From assembly GCF_947492815.1 (NCBI RefSeq), contig NZ_CANLOB010000017.1, forward strand, positions 1 to 64,000: 64,000 nt of DNA. The letters are read 5' to 3'. Made by a program: the position numbers and the translations under genes. Of the stretch, positions 54,890 through 63,740 are shown piece after piece. This DNA is from an uncultured Dokdonia sp. (lineage in GTDB: Bacteria; Bacteroidota; Bacteroidia; Flavobacteriales; Flavobacteriaceae). Positions within the stretch are counted from its first letter, which is position 1. The number at the start of each line of letters is the position of its first letter. The notes under the pieces are model-generated. The model saw only the letters and a program-made list of their open reading frames with translations, ran no database searches and was not told where the DNA came from.

Positions 54890-55843
54890 TTACAATCCAA
54901 AAATGGCCCCTTGATGCGCAAAACGATACCCTTCTTCTTCTAAAGCTACTCGTTTGGAATTTTTAGGATATAATGCAGGATTAGAATGATTAAAGTGTAT
55001 AAAAATCACTTTTGACTTTATTGCCTTGTTCTCTTCGCTAAAAAGTGCTGTTGTTTCATCTATGAAGGGATGTGGAACTTCACTCATGGGCCTTGGGATT
55101 TCTCCTTCTGAGAAAAATGTTGCATCTATAAATGCATAGTCTACTTTTTTTACTTCTTCTACAATAGACGTTTCCCATACAGACCATTTATTAATATCTG
55201 GAATGAATAATGCTGTTTTTTCAGGACCTTCTATACGGTACCCGACAGTTTCAGAAAACTCATCTCTATGTGGCACTAGGAATGGGGTTATTTTAAGCTT
55301 TCGCGAAAGCGTAATAACACGATCTCCTTGTATAGGATGAATCATTATATTATTTAAGTCTACTAACTGGCTCCACGGACCATTTGTTTCTAAGAATTTT
55401 TTCATTTTTGGCATCGCATATACTGGAATTGTCTTACTTCCCATAGCCTCTCTACCAAAATGCATAAGTCCTGTATAATGCCCCATATGGGCATGTGTCA
55501 AGAAAACGCCATCTATTATTGTGTTTGTAGAAATGGCTTCATCTAGCATATGTAATTGTTGTGGCATATCGGGTGTAGCATCAAATAGATATTTCTTTTG
55601 CTGTTCTCTATCTATAAGTCCAAGACTTACTACGAGTTCTTTTGTACGTACATTAGTAGCTACATCTTTAAACTCACTTGGATTATTGATATGAGGCATA
55701 CCACCATCTTGTGCAATTCCTAATACTTTTATATATACCTCATGTTCTATTTGAGATGGTATCGTTTTTTGTTTGTCTTCATGACTATCTCCACAACTCA
55801 AAATGAAAAGTGATATAGGTATTATCAAAAATCTTAAATTCAT
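54890..55843 (-). CDS. PqqB-like MBL-fold lipoprotein
   Basis: 317 residues. Lipoprotein signal MNLRFLIIPISLFILSC (Cys17). The segments LGIAQDGGMPHINNP and THAHMGHYTGL are hallmarks of PqqB-like MBL proteins, followed by VPHRDEFSETVGYRI and IFIHFNHSNP. The HxHxDH motif is HAHMGH, with Gly for the second-metal Asp. No pqq biosynthesis genes are nearby, so it is unlikely to serve PQQ synthesis. Probably an exported hydrolase of unknown substrate. The palindrome encodes TLSRKL mid-protein. Confidence 0.8.
   Translation of the reverse strand: MNLRFLIIPISLFILSCGDSHEDKQKTIPSQIEHEVYIKVLGIAQDGGMPHINNPSEFKDVATNVRTKELVVSLGLIDREQQKKYLFDATPDMPQQLHMLDEAISTNTIIDGVFLTHAHMGHYTGLMHFGREAMGSKTIPVYAMPKMKKFLETNGPWSQLVDLNNIMIHPIQGDRVITLSRKLKITPFLVPHRDEFSETVGYRIEGPEKTALFIPDINKWSVWETSIVEEVKKVDYAFIDATFFSEGEIPRPMSEVPHPFIDETTALFSEENKAIKSKVIFIHFNHSNPALYPKNSKRVALEEEGYRFAHQGAIFGL
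55297..55312. repeat. CGCG palindrome copy 12 (in PqqB-like gene, LSRK frame)
   Basis: Core GCTTTCGCGAAAGC at 55297-55310, coding for T-L-S-R-K-L on the minus strand. Confidence 0.95.
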
Positions 55844-55850
55844 ATCTTTA
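55843..55850 (+). promoter_or_regulatory. -7 box for the DUF4197 lipoprotein gene
   Basis: TATCTTTA on the plus strand, 25 bases before the ATG at 55876. Its first base overlaps the start codon of the divergent PqqB-like gene. Confidence 0.5.
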
Positions 55851-55862
55851 CCAAAATTATAT

Positions 55863-55870
55863 CAAAGATA
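55863..55870 (-). promoter_or_regulatory. -7 box for the PqqB-like gene
   Basis: TATCTTTG on the minus strand, 19 bases before the start codon at 55843. It sits inside the leader of the divergent plus-strand gene, so the two promoters face and overlap each other. Confidence 0.55.
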
Positions 55871-55875
55871 CCCAA

Positions 55876-56583
55876 ATGAAAAAGTTTATCGCCCTATGTA
55901 TGGTCATCTGCCTAAGTTCATGTGCAGAGTTACAACAAGTAGTCAATAACCTTCCGCAAGATGGAGGTAATGTATTATCACAATCTCAAATAGGTAATGG
56001 TTTAAAAGAAGCATTACAATTAGGAATTGATAAACAAGTATCAAAACTTACAGCCAAAGACGGTTTTTATAAGAATCAATTAACTAAAATATTACTTCCT
56101 GAAGAGTTACGAAAAGTAGATAAGACATTAAGAGATGTAGGATTAGGAAGTCTTGCAGACGAAGGCCTGAAAGTGTTAAATAGGGCCGCAGAAGATGCTG
56201 TAAAAGAGGCAACTCCAATTTTTATAGATGCTGTAAAAGGAATCTCATTTGCCGATGCAAAAAATATCTTATTAGGGAATGACAATGCAGCAACACAATA
56301 CCTAACTTCAAGAACTGAACAAGCTTTATACAATAAATTCAATCCTGTAATTAAAAATTCTTTTGGGAAAGTAGGTGCTGATCAAATATGGGAAAACCTT
56401 ATCAATAGATACAATAGTTTACCACTAACTAATAATGTAAACCCTGATCTTACAGATTATGTTACCCAAGAAGCATTAAAAGGTGTTTACAAAATGATTG
56501 CTGTTGAAGAAAAAGAAATACGCACAAAATACACCTCAAGGACTACAGATCTTTTAAAACGTGTTTTTGCATTGCAAGACTAA
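55876..56583 (+). CDS. DUF4197-family lipoprotein
   Basis: 235 residues. Lipoprotein signal MKKFIALCMVICLSSC (Cys16). The domain reads ALQLGIDKQVSKLTAKDGFY near 50-70 with later KGISFADAKNILLGNDNAAT and TDYVTQEALKGVYKMIAVEE, as in DUF4197 proteins, alpha-helical and of unknown function. It is divergent from the PqqB-like gene and ends at a strong terminator. Confidence 0.88.
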   Translation: MKKFIALCMVICLSSCAELQQVVNNLPQDGGNVLSQSQIGNGLKEALQLGIDKQVSKLTAKDGFYKNQLTKILLPEELRKVDKTLRDVGLGSLADEGLKVLNRAAEDAVKEATPIFIDAVKGISFADAKNILLGNDNAATQYLTSRTEQALYNKFNPVIKNSFGKVGADQIWENLINRYNSLPLTNNVNPDLTDYVTQEALKGVYKMIAVEEKEIRTKYTSRTTDLLKRVFALQD

Positions 56584-56601
56584 AAGTATATACTATACAC
56601 C

Positions 56602-56642
56602 TAAAAAAGGGTTGTACAATGGATTGTACAACCCTTTTTTAT
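56602..56642 (+). terminator. Strong terminator after the DUF4197 gene
   Basis: GGGTTGTACAAT pairs with ATTGTACAACCC around GG, followed by a six-base T-run. Confidence 0.92.
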
Positions 56643-56785
56643 TGCGATGACGCCACAGTATACGTCTCTTTTCTTATACATTTTAGAATGTACAAGTATT
56701 TAATTTTAAACTATTAAACATCTAACTGTCAATTTTTTACGTAACTTTAATATACCTCAATTACGAACCAAAGACAAACCAACCA

Positions 56786-56953
56786 ATGACAACTACTTCA
56801 AAACATATTCAGTTTAAAGAATATTTGGAACGAAAGCATAAACGACTTATTGAAGAAGCCTACAATGTTAGATATACAGATTCAAGCTTAAGCGATGTTC
56901 TTACCTATGAAGCACTTAAGCTAGATCAGAAGTTAAAATTTTTACAATTTTAA
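56786..56953 (+). CDS. Small protein (55 aa), Lacal_2735-like
   Basis: Begins MTTTSKHIQFKEYLERKHKR and ends LDQKLKFLQF. It forms a helical hairpin-like pattern with a central AYNVRYTDSSLSDVLTYEA. Small flavobacterial proteins of the Lacal_2735 type have a similar layout (KxxKLLEEAxxLS...SLSDxxxxEA), from memory; the match is partial. Has a proper ATG and stop in an otherwise empty spacer. Function unknown. Confidence 0.6.
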   Translation: MTTTSKHIQFKEYLERKHKRLIEEAYNVRYTDSSLSDVLTYEALKLDQKLKFLQF

Positions 56954-56984
56954 TTTCTGAGATATACGACCAATTATCTTAAAA

Positions 56985-57479
56985 TTACTGTACTAGAAAT
57001 GAAATATTAGTAAAAGTTCCATTAGTTAATGTTACCATTTCTCCGTCTATATTTGTCGCTACTCCATTAAATGTTCCAGAAATTATTTGATTTTCTATAT
57101 CTAGATTTGTTATTGTTATTGTCCCAGTAGGGTTTTCTGAAATAGCAGATAAAAAATTATTATATTGGATATTGTTATTATTTTCAGAAACTGAAAAAAT
57201 TCCTTCTGTAAGTAATGGATCATCAAAGTTAATACTTCCAATTTCAATACTTACTAAATCAAATGTTGTTGCAATTACTGCTGTTAATCTAATAAAACGA
57301 CCTTCGCTTAATAATAAAGCTGTTTCAATATTATTACTACTGAAATTTTCTCCATTTACATCTACTGTAATGGTATTGTCAGCAAATTCATTTGGAGTAA
57401 TTGAAGTGTCATCATCAGAAGAACAACTAGCCACAATCAAACTACTAAAGAGTAATAAGTAAAAAATATTTTTTTTCAT
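56985..57479 (-). CDS. Small lipoprotein, DUF6252-like
   Basis: 164 residues from the ATG at 57479; an ATG three codons upstream (57488) is possible. Lipoprotein signal MKKNIFYLLLFSSLIVASC, then SSDDD and a beta-rich domain (FADNTITVDVNGENFSS ... GTFNGVATNIDGEMVTLTNG) typical of the flavobacterial DUF6252 lipoproteins. Function unknown. It is the last gene on the minus strand of the pyrF-prfA region. Confidence 0.75.
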   Translation of the reverse strand: MKKNIFYLLLFSSLIVASCSSDDDTSITPNEFADNTITVDVNGENFSSNNIETALLLSEGRFIRLTAVIATTFDLVSIEIGSINFDDPLLTEGIFSVSENNNNIQYNNFLSAISENPTGTITITNLDIENQIISGTFNGVATNIDGEMVTLTNGTFTNISFLVQ

Positions 57480-57508
57480 TGAAATCATAGTTTAGTTAAT
57501 TAAAAAAA

Positions 57509-58294
57509 TTATAATTGTTTACGTAAGCTTTTAAAATAATCAAACGCTCCTAGTAGTCTACTTCCATACCAAGAAAAATATTCTCCATCTACCAGCACTA
57601 TTTTTGCACTGGTGTGTGGTACTAATTCTTTTATATGCTTTTCAGCGAAAGGAAATGGCTCTGAAGATAAAAAGACATAATCTAATTCCTGTAGCTGTTC
57701 TAGTTGAATTTCTGGATACCTTCCTTCTATTGCCTTAAAGGCATTATTAAAGTTACAGACTTCTAATAAGTAATCAATAAAGGTATCATTCCCAGCAACC
57801 ATCCACGGCTCTCTCCAAATAAAATAGCCTACATTTTTAATGGATTTATTTTGAGGAAGCTCTTTTAAAAAATTTTGATACTTATGCTGAATATTTAGAA
57901 CTAAGGCTGACGCTGTATCTACTACTTTAAAAATAGCACCATACATCGTTATAAGTGAAAGCGCATCCTCTAAGTTTTTAATATCTGAAACATGCACCGG
58001 AGCAATAGCTTCCATATCACGTACAATCTGTTCTGTATTTTCTTCTTTATTACAGAGAATGATATCAGGTTGTAAAGCGTTCACTTTATCAATATGAAGT
58101 TGCTTGGTACCTCCTACAACCGTTTTTTCCTTGACAAGGCCCACTGGATGCACACAAAATTTGGTAAGACCAACAATATGGTCTTTCAGTCCTAAATCAA
58201 CAAGTAATTCTGTTTGACTAGGCACTAAAGACACAATACGTACTGGTACTTTAGAAAACTGAAGTAATCTTCCAAGTTGATCTGTATACTCCAT
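57509..58294 (-). CDS. Helical-backbone metal-receptor (BtuF-like) protein without signal peptide
   Basis: 261 residues. Matches periplasmic B12/metal-binding proteins of ABC systems (RIVSLVPSQTELLVDLGLKDH, KVNALQPDIILCNKEEN, YFIWREPWMVAGNDTFIDYLLEVC). It starts directly with the mature domain, with no signal sequence, so as annotated it would be cytoplasmic. No transporter genes are adjacent. It lies nine bases after pyrF on the same strand. Confidence 0.8.
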   Translation of the reverse strand: MEYTDQLGRLLQFSKVPVRIVSLVPSQTELLVDLGLKDHIVGLTKFCVHPVGLVKEKTVVGGTKQLHIDKVNALQPDIILCNKEENTEQIVRDMEAIAPVHVSDIKNLEDALSLITMYGAIFKVVDTASALVLNIQHKYQNFLKELPQNKSIKNVGYFIWREPWMVAGNDTFIDYLLEVCNFNNAFKAIEGRYPEIQLEQLQELDYVFLSSEPFPFAEKHIKELVPHTSAKIVLVDGEYFSWYGSRLLGAFDYFKSLRKQL

Positions 58295-58303
58295 ATAAAA
58301 GGA

Positions 58304-59125
58304 TTAATTAGCTTCTTGAAGAATCGTTTGCATAGCTTGTTGCATACTTTTTGCTGATGCACGTGCAGCTTCTGCAAAATCTTCTTCTTGAGATTTATAA
58401 ATAATCCCTCTAGAAGAATTTACTAAAAGACCAATATCTTTTGTCATTCCATACTTACACACTTCTTCAAGGCTACCACCTTGTGCACCTACCCCAGGAA
58501 CTAATAAAAATGCTTCAGGAATTATAGCACGTATATCCGTTAGGTATTCTGCTTTTGTAGCACCTACTACATACATCAAACGATCGCTATTTTCATACGT
58601 TTTTGAGGTTTGTAGTACTTTTTTGTAGACTTCTTGGTCTCCAATTTTCTGTGTTTGAAAATCAAATGCGCCTTGGTTAGAGGTCAATGCCAATACAATC
58701 GTATGTTTATCTTCAAACGCAAGAAACGGCTCTACAGAATCACGCCCCATATAGGGAGCAATGGTCACCGAATCAAACTGAAGCGATTCAAAAAAAGCTT
58801 TAGCGTAACGGGTTGAAGTATTTCCAATATCACCACGTTTTGCATCTGCAATGGTAAACTGCTCTGGATAGTTGTCATTCAGATAATTAATAGTTTTCTC
58901 TAATGACTTCCAGCCTTCAATCCCATAAGCTTCATAAAAAGCTATATTAGGTTTATACCCTACACATAGATCATGAGTTGCATCAATAATTGCTTTATTA
59001 AAAGCAAAAATAGGATCTTCTTCTTCTAATAAATGCTTTGGGATTTTATCCAAATCGGTATCTAATCCTACAATTAGAAAAGATTTCTTTTTATGTATTT
59101 GACTAACAAGTTCTTGAGTGGTCAT
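58304..59125 (-). CDS. pyrF: Orotidine-5'-phosphate decarboxylase
   Basis: 273 residues. Last step of UMP synthesis. The catalytic motif [19 protein letters not shown] contains the Lys/Asp pair, and [15 protein letters not shown] is the phosphate-binding loop. Length fits the longer type 2 OMP decarboxylase. The start codon overlaps the stop of prfA by a TAATG, so the two are translationally coupled, and the metal-receptor gene follows after nine bases. Confidence 0.93.
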   Translation of the reverse strand: MTTQELVSQIHKKKSFLIVGLDTDLDKIPKHLLEEEDPIFAFNKAIIDATHDLCVGYKPNIAFYEAYGIEGWKSLEKTINYLNDNYPEQFTIADAKRGDIGNTSTRYAKAFFESLQFDSVTIAPYMGRDSVEPFLAFEDKHTIVLALTSNQGAFDFQTQKIGDQEVYKKVLQTSKTYENSDRLMYVVGATKAEYLTDIRAIIPEAFLLVPGVGAQGGSLEEVCKYGMTKDIGLLVNSSRGIIYKSQEEDFAEAARASAKSMQQAMQTILQEAN

Positions 59126-60204
59126 TATAATTCGCCTTCGTTTGCTTTTAACTTCTCTGTATTTTCTACCAATTGTAACTCATCTAATATCTTCTGGATA
59201 TCTCCATTTACAATATTTTGAAGATCATACAATGTCAATCCAATACGGTGATCGGTTACACGCCCTTGTGGGTAATTGTAGGTTCTAATCTTTGCACTAC
59301 GGTCTCCACTACTTACTTGGGAGTTACGCTTTGCAGCATCTTCTTCTTGTTTCTTAGCAAGCTCAAGATCATACAAACGTGAACGTAATACTTTAAAGGC
59401 TTTTTCTTTATTCTTATGCTGTGATTTTTGATCTTGACATTGTGCTACCAATCCTGTAGGAATGTGTGTTAATCGTACCGCTGAATAGGTGGTGTTTACC
59501 GATTGTCCACCAGGTCCTGACGAACAGAAAAAATCAATACGTACATCTTTCATTTCGATTTGCACATCAAACTCTTCGGCTTCTGGTAATACCATTACGG
59601 TTGCTGCACTCGTATGTACACGTCCTTGTGTTTCTGTTTGTGGTACACGTTGTACTCGATGTACACCTGCTTCAAACTTTAAGGTCCCATATACATCTTC
59701 ACCTGTGATTTCAAATTGGATTTCTTTAAATCCACCTGAAGTTCCTTCAGAAAAATCTACAGTACTATGGCTCCATCCTTGTTTTCCATCTACATACTTG
59801 GTATACATTCTATACAAATCTCCAGCAAAAATACTCGCTTCATCTCCTCCCGTTCCTGCACGTATTTCTACCACAACATTCTTTGCATCTTCAGGGTCTT
59901 TAGGAATCAGCATCATCCTGATTTTCTCCTCAAGTTCTGGAATCGCAGATTTTGCTTCATCCATTTGCATTTTAGCCATTTCGACCATTTCTGCATCACT
60001 CCCATCTGCTAGAATCTCTTCTGCTTCAGAAAGATTGTCGGTATACTCTATATATTTTGCACGCTCATCCATAAGAGCCCTTAGATCCTTATATTCTTTA
60101 TTGAGTTGTACATATCGTTTTTGATCAGATATAATATCTGGCTGAATGATTAAATCACTCACTTCATCAAAACGTTGTTTTACTATCTGTAATTTTTCTA
60201 ACAT
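59125..60204 (-). CDS. prfA: Peptide chain release factor 1
   Basis: 359 residues. Terminates translation at UAA and UAG. The GGQ catalytic loop is in [17 protein letters not shown], and the codon-recognition PxT motif appears as [13 protein letters not shown], a normal position for RF1. Full length. It heads the operon prfA-pyrF-receptor-like gene. Confidence 0.96.
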   Translation of the reverse strand: MLEKLQIVKQRFDEVSDLIIQPDIISDQKRYVQLNKEYKDLRALMDERAKYIEYTDNLSEAEEILADGSDAEMVEMAKMQMDEAKSAIPELEEKIRMMLIPKDPEDAKNVVVEIRAGTGGDEASIFAGDLYRMYTKYVDGKQGWSHSTVDFSEGTSGGFKEIQFEITGEDVYGTLKFEAGVHRVQRVPQTETQGRVHTSAATVMVLPEAEEFDVQIEMKDVRIDFFCSSGPGGQSVNTTYSAVRLTHIPTGLVAQCQDQKSQHKNKEKAFKVLRSRLYDLELAKKQEEDAAKRNSQVSSGDRSAKIRTYNYPQGRVTDHRIGLTLYDLQNIVNGDIQKILDELQLVENTEKLKANEGEL

Positions 60205-60294
60205 AATTGCCTTCTACTTGTCGCGAATTTACAATTTTCAATTGATATTTTCTTTGCGTATCATTGCTTTTCATAGTATAGTTTTAAACAAAAA

Positions 60295-60795
60295 TTGCTT
60301 CATATTAAATCATTAGAAAGAATAGGGTTTGGAGGAGGTTGTCATTGGTGTACTGAAGCCGTATTTCAGACCATCAAAGGCGTTCAAAGTGTTGAACAAG
60401 GCTTTATTGCTTCAACGGCACCTAATGACTCTCTTTCTGAAGGAGTGATTGTACAATATGACCCACAAGTCATTACATTAGAACAGCTTATCGAAGTACA
60501 CGTACACACCCATAAATCTACAAGCAATCATAGTTTTAGAACCAAATATAGATCTGCTATGTATTATTATGATAAGGTGCAGGAGTCCGCTTTCGCGAAA
60601 GCGGTATTCACACTACAACCTCAATTTTCAGAACCCATTATTACAAAAGCACTTCCTCTTAGTAGATTCAAACTGAATGACGAATCATTTTTAGATTATT
60701 TTAAAAGAAACCCAGATGCTCCTTTCTGTACACGGTATATACATCCAAAGTTAGAGAAATTACAAAAAGAATACACAGATTGGATTAAGGAATAA
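60295..60795 (+). CDS. Peptide methionine sulfoxide reductase MsrA, short form
   Basis: 166 residues with a TTG start. The active site is GFGGGCHWCTEAVF with Cys16 (normally GCFWGxE; here Phe to His and Gly to Cys). The later segment DSLSEGVIVQYDP corresponds to the family HAEVVxVxYDP, with the Glu kept and the His lost. C-terminal FCTRYIHPKLEKL supplies a possible resolving Cys. The palindrome encodes AFAKA in the outer helix. It overlaps the convergent retropepsin gene by 11 bases. Confidence 0.82.
   Translation: MLHIKSLERIGFGGGCHWCTEAVFQTIKGVQSVEQGFIASTAPNDSLSEGVIVQYDPQVITLEQLIEVHVHTHKSTSNHSFRTKYRSAMYYYDKVQESAFAKAVFTLQPQFSEPIITKALPLSRFKLNDESFLDYFKRNPDAPFCTRYIHPKLEKLQKEYTDWIKE
60587..60604. 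repeat. CGCG palindrome copy 13 (in msrA-like gene, AFAKA frame)
   Basis: CCGCTTTCGCGAAAGCGG, 18 bp perfectly palindromic, coding for S-A-F-A-K-A. Confidence 0.95.
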
Positions 60796-61909
60796 CAAAC
60801 ACTTGTTTTTTCTGAATGGTGATACGCTTTCCAGTTGCGAAAACAAATTCAAAATCTTTTTCCTCTTTACTTAATTGCTTTTGATACTTGTTAAGTGCAC
60901 AGAAATCTGTAAATGTATTTCCATTAAGACTTGTAATTTCATCTCCTTGACGTATTCCAAGATTCCAAGCTTCACTTCCTTCTCTTATTTGTAGTGCCAC
61001 CATTTTTTTATCTTTTACGACAGCAACACAGTCATAATTCCAAGTATCATTTTTAATAATTGCGTCAGAAACGTACAATTTATCAGTACTTAAGCTTAGA
61101 AATAACCGTTTGCCTTTCCATAAGCTGTTTCCAATTTTAGTTGTTTGATTTCCATAATCTACCGTTGGAAATAATGTTACATTACCAGAATGCATTTCAG
61201 GCAATTGTACAGTTGTATTATATGTTTTAGTAAGTGTGCCATTTACATCATAAAACCCACTATAAAATGCAGCTTTAGGATATTGATCGATATGCAATAA
61301 AGTATATTTAGTTTTATTTACATCTGAATCCCTAGCACCTGTATCCAATAAGAACTTGATTTTCTTTCCATTCATTTCCATAAAAACAGAAGGTCGATTA
61401 TTACTAAAATCAAAATCTAATGCATGCATTTTATCTACTTCATCAGGATAAGAATCTGGAGGAGACATAATGAGTATCTTCTTCTCAAAATCTATGGTCC
61501 AATTAAAATGCTTCGTAATATCTACACCTAATATACCGTCTATATCATAACACGAAAAGATATCACTATCCCCTGCTTTTAAAATACGGTGCTTGGTAAT
61601 TTCTCTACTCCCTAATTGAATGGTGCCACTTTTGTAATAACGCATCTTTGTTCTAGAGCCATTGGAAGAATTTACATTAATTGTTTTTGAGGTGCGTTTC
61701 AAATCATCTGCCACCCAGGAAAAACCAACAGTACTTTGAGCTCCTGTATCAAAAGCAAACTGTTTTTCTACACCATTAAACGTTATAGGAATCGTAATAA
61801 TTCCTAGATCATTTCTAAACGGAATGGTATCTTGAAATACGACTGGTTTTTGCGCTTGAAGCGTTATAGCGAAACTGCACAAAAATAAAAGAATGATGGC
61901 TTTTTTCAT
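60785..61909 (-). CDS. Exported retropepsin-like aspartic protease with PDZ domain
   Basis: 374 residues. Signal peptide MKKAIILLFLCSFAITLQAQ. Two retropepsin-type catalytic motifs: FAFDTGAQSTVG (Asp54) and FLLDTGARDSDV (near 188), each forming half of a pepsin-like active site. A C-terminal PDZ domain follows (VALQIREGSEAWNLGIRQGD). Such proteins are common in Bacteroidetes and may process other periplasmic proteins. Confidence 0.88.
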   Translation of the reverse strand: MKKAIILLFLCSFAITLQAQKPVVFQDTIPFRNDLGIITIPITFNGVEKQFAFDTGAQSTVGFSWVADDLKRTSKTINVNSSNGSRTKMRYYKSGTIQLGSREITKHRILKAGDSDIFSCYDIDGILGVDITKHFNWTIDFEKKILIMSPPDSYPDEVDKMHALDFDFSNNRPSVFMEMNGKKIKFLLDTGARDSDVNKTKYTLLHIDQYPKAAFYSGFYDVNGTLTKTYNTTVQLPEMHSGNVTLFPTVDYGNQTTKIGNSLWKGKRLFLSLSTDKLYVSDAIIKNDTWNYDCVAVVKDKKMVALQIREGSEAWNLGIRQGDEITSLNGNTFTDFCALNKYQKQLSKEEKDFEFVFATGKRITIQKKQVFVIP

Positions 61910-62152
61910 AAGTATTTTGGGTAATTTATACTGAATAGACCCAAATATAGTATGATTGTTACAATGAGTTATTTACAAAATAGAGGAAACAAAAAATACA
62001 ATTTCTATAATTTCAATGCCGTGAAAACCTATTACATTAATAATATGCGTATTACATTTATGTGTATATATGTTAAAGTACGTTATTCAATAAATTAAAT
62101 TGTAAGAATATTCTTATCTTCAAGGTATTATTAACTATCAAACACTACAACT

Positions 62153-62338
62153 ATGTTTACAAAAATTAAAGGAATCAAAGGAGTCAAGCCATTAAGTAAC
62201 GTTGAACAAAAAGCAATATCTGGAGGATTTTGGGGTGGTTGTGAACAAGGCATATGTGGCGATGATAATGACTGTGCATGTGGTATTTGTCAATTTTTCA
62301 CCGAAATACCCTTCCCAGTAGGCACATGTCTTTTTTAA
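62153..62338 (+). CDS. Double-glycine leader, Cys-rich small peptide (61 aa)
   Basis: Begins MFTKIKGIKGVKPLSNVEQK followed by AISGG, a double-glycine leader like that of the peptide at 10562-10732 (L-S-x-x-E-Q-x-x-I-x-G-G). The predicted mature part has 36 residues with six cysteines, alternating with Gly, Asp and aromatic residues. It should be exported by a C39 ABC transporter and may form disulfides. No transporter, immunity or modification gene lies nearby. Confidence 0.8.
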   Translation: MFTKIKGIKGVKPLSNVEQKAISGGFWGGCEQGICGDDNDCACGICQFFTEIPFPVGTCLF

Positions 62339-62430
62339 TCTGTAATTCAAAATAGGTAGTATTCACATGGCTAATAACTATCTAAAATTACATTGTGTGA
62401 ACATCTCTAATTAGACAAACCAATATTAAA

Positions 62431-62470
62431 TAAAGAATCCTTTAAAATTAGTTTTAAAGGATTCTTTATT
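62431..62470. terminator. Terminator between the Cys-rich peptide and purM
   Basis: TAAAGAATCCTTTAAAA pairs with TTTTAAAGGATTCTTTA around a short loop; it can serve both converging genes. Confidence 0.85.
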
Positions 62471-62508
62471 TGTGGACATTATATGATTTCCTATGCATAG
62501 GAAATAAA

Positions 62509-63690
62509 TTAGTATTTAAATTCCCCCTTATCACTCGTAATAGTCAATTTCTTTCCAGTGTCACTCGCTTCTACCCTACCAACAATCTGTGCCGGTACAT
62601 CAAAAGACTCAGAAATAGCTATCAGCTCTTTTGCGATAGTTTCATTACAATATATCTCCATACGATGTCCCATATTAAATACTTGATACATCTCTTTCCA
62701 ATCGGTACCACTTTCTTTTTGAATTAAATCAAATAATGGAGGGACATCAAATAAATTGTCTTTTATAATATGAAGATCTTCTACAAAGTGTAAAATTTTT
62801 GTTTGTGCGCCACCACTGCAATGTACCATCCCGTGAATGTCTGTAGCATCATATTTTGACAGTATTTCTTTAATAATAGGCGCATATGTACGTGTAGGAG
62901 ATAACACTAATTTTCCTGCATCTATTGGGCTATTAGCGACTGTATCTGTTAGTTTTTTTGAACCACTATACACTAAATCATTAGGAACAGCAGCATCAAA
63001 ACTCTCTGGAAACTTCTCGGCTAGATATGTATGAAATACATCATGTCTGGCAGATGTTAATCCATTACTTCCCATGCCACCATTATAGTCTGTTTCATAA
63101 GTAGCCTGACCAAAAGAAGCAAGCCCTACAATCACATCACCAGGTTTGATATTTGCATTATCAATCACATCACTACGTTTCATACGTGCTGTCACAGTAG
63201 AATCTACAATAATGGTACGCACCAAATCTCCTACATCTGCTGTTTCTCCTCCCGTAGAATGTATCGTTACGCCAAACTTTTTTAAGTCTTCTAGCAACTC
63301 CTCAGTTCCATTTATAATTGCCGAAATTACTTCGCCTGGAATCACATTTTTATTACGTCCTATAGTGGATGATAAAATGATATTATCTGTCGCTCCTACG
63401 CATAGTAAATCATCTACATTCATAATCAATGCATCTTGCGCAATTCCCTTCCAAACAGATATATCACCCGTTTCTTTCCAGTACATATAGGCCAATGCCG
63501 ATTTTGTTCCTGCACCATCGGCATGCATGATTAAGCAGTAATCATTATCTCCTGTCAAGTGATCGGGAACTATTTTACAAAATGCCTTTGGAAATAATCC
63601 TTTATCTACATTTTTAATAGCATTATGTACATCTTCTTTTCCTGCAGATACGCCTCTTAGCGCATAACGTTTTGAAATATCTTGGCTCAT
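62509..63690 (-). CDS. purM: Phosphoribosylformylglycinamidine cyclo-ligase (AIR synthase)
   Basis: 393 residues from the ATG at 63690 (MSQDISKRYALRG). Converts FGAM to AIR in purine synthesis. Motifs: LIMHADGAGTKSALAY, DALIMNVDDLLCVGA, IHSTGGETADVGD and the C-terminal MGHRMEIYC. An in-frame extension to 63771 would include a palindrome copy and encode AFAKA, but lacks similarity to the family, so it is most likely the 5' leader. Confidence 0.93.
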   Translation of the reverse strand: MSQDISKRYALRGVSAGKEDVHNAIKNVDKGLFPKAFCKIVPDHLTGDNDYCLIMHADGAGTKSALAYMYWKETGDISVWKGIAQDALIMNVDDLLCVGATDNIILSSTIGRNKNVIPGEVISAIINGTEELLEDLKKFGVTIHSTGGETADVGDLVRTIIVDSTVTARMKRSDVIDNANIKPGDVIVGLASFGQATYETDYNGGMGSNGLTSARHDVFHTYLAEKFPESFDAAVPNDLVYSGSKKLTDTVANSPIDAGKLVLSPTRTYAPIIKEILSKYDATDIHGMVHCSGGAQTKILHFVEDLHIIKDNLFDVPPLFDLIQKESGTDWKEMYQVFNMGHRMEIYCNETIAKELIAISESFDVPAQIVGRVEASDTGKKLTITSDKGEFKY

Positions 63691-63708
63691 AGGTTGTTTT
63701 CGAAGTAG

Positions 63709-63716
63709 CAAAAATA
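63709..63716 (-). promoter_or_regulatory. Possible -7 box for purM
   Basis: TATTTTTG on the minus strand, 18 bases before the purM start. The 24-bp palindrome at 63741-63764 begins 25 bases further upstream on that strand, near the usual activator-binding region. Confidence 0.4.
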
Positions 63717-63740
63717 GGTATAATAAGTAGAATTTTGAAG

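Noticed and set aside
59489..60124. Long antisense ORF (211 codons) opposite prfA
   Set aside because: It mirrors the conserved prfA coding frame, its translation has no recognisable domain, and codon composition is that of a shadow frame.
61964..62098. 44-codon ORF upstream of the Cys-rich peptide (starts MSYLQNRGNK)
   Set aside because: AT-rich, no conservation evidence, no domain; could occur by chance in a 243-base spacer.
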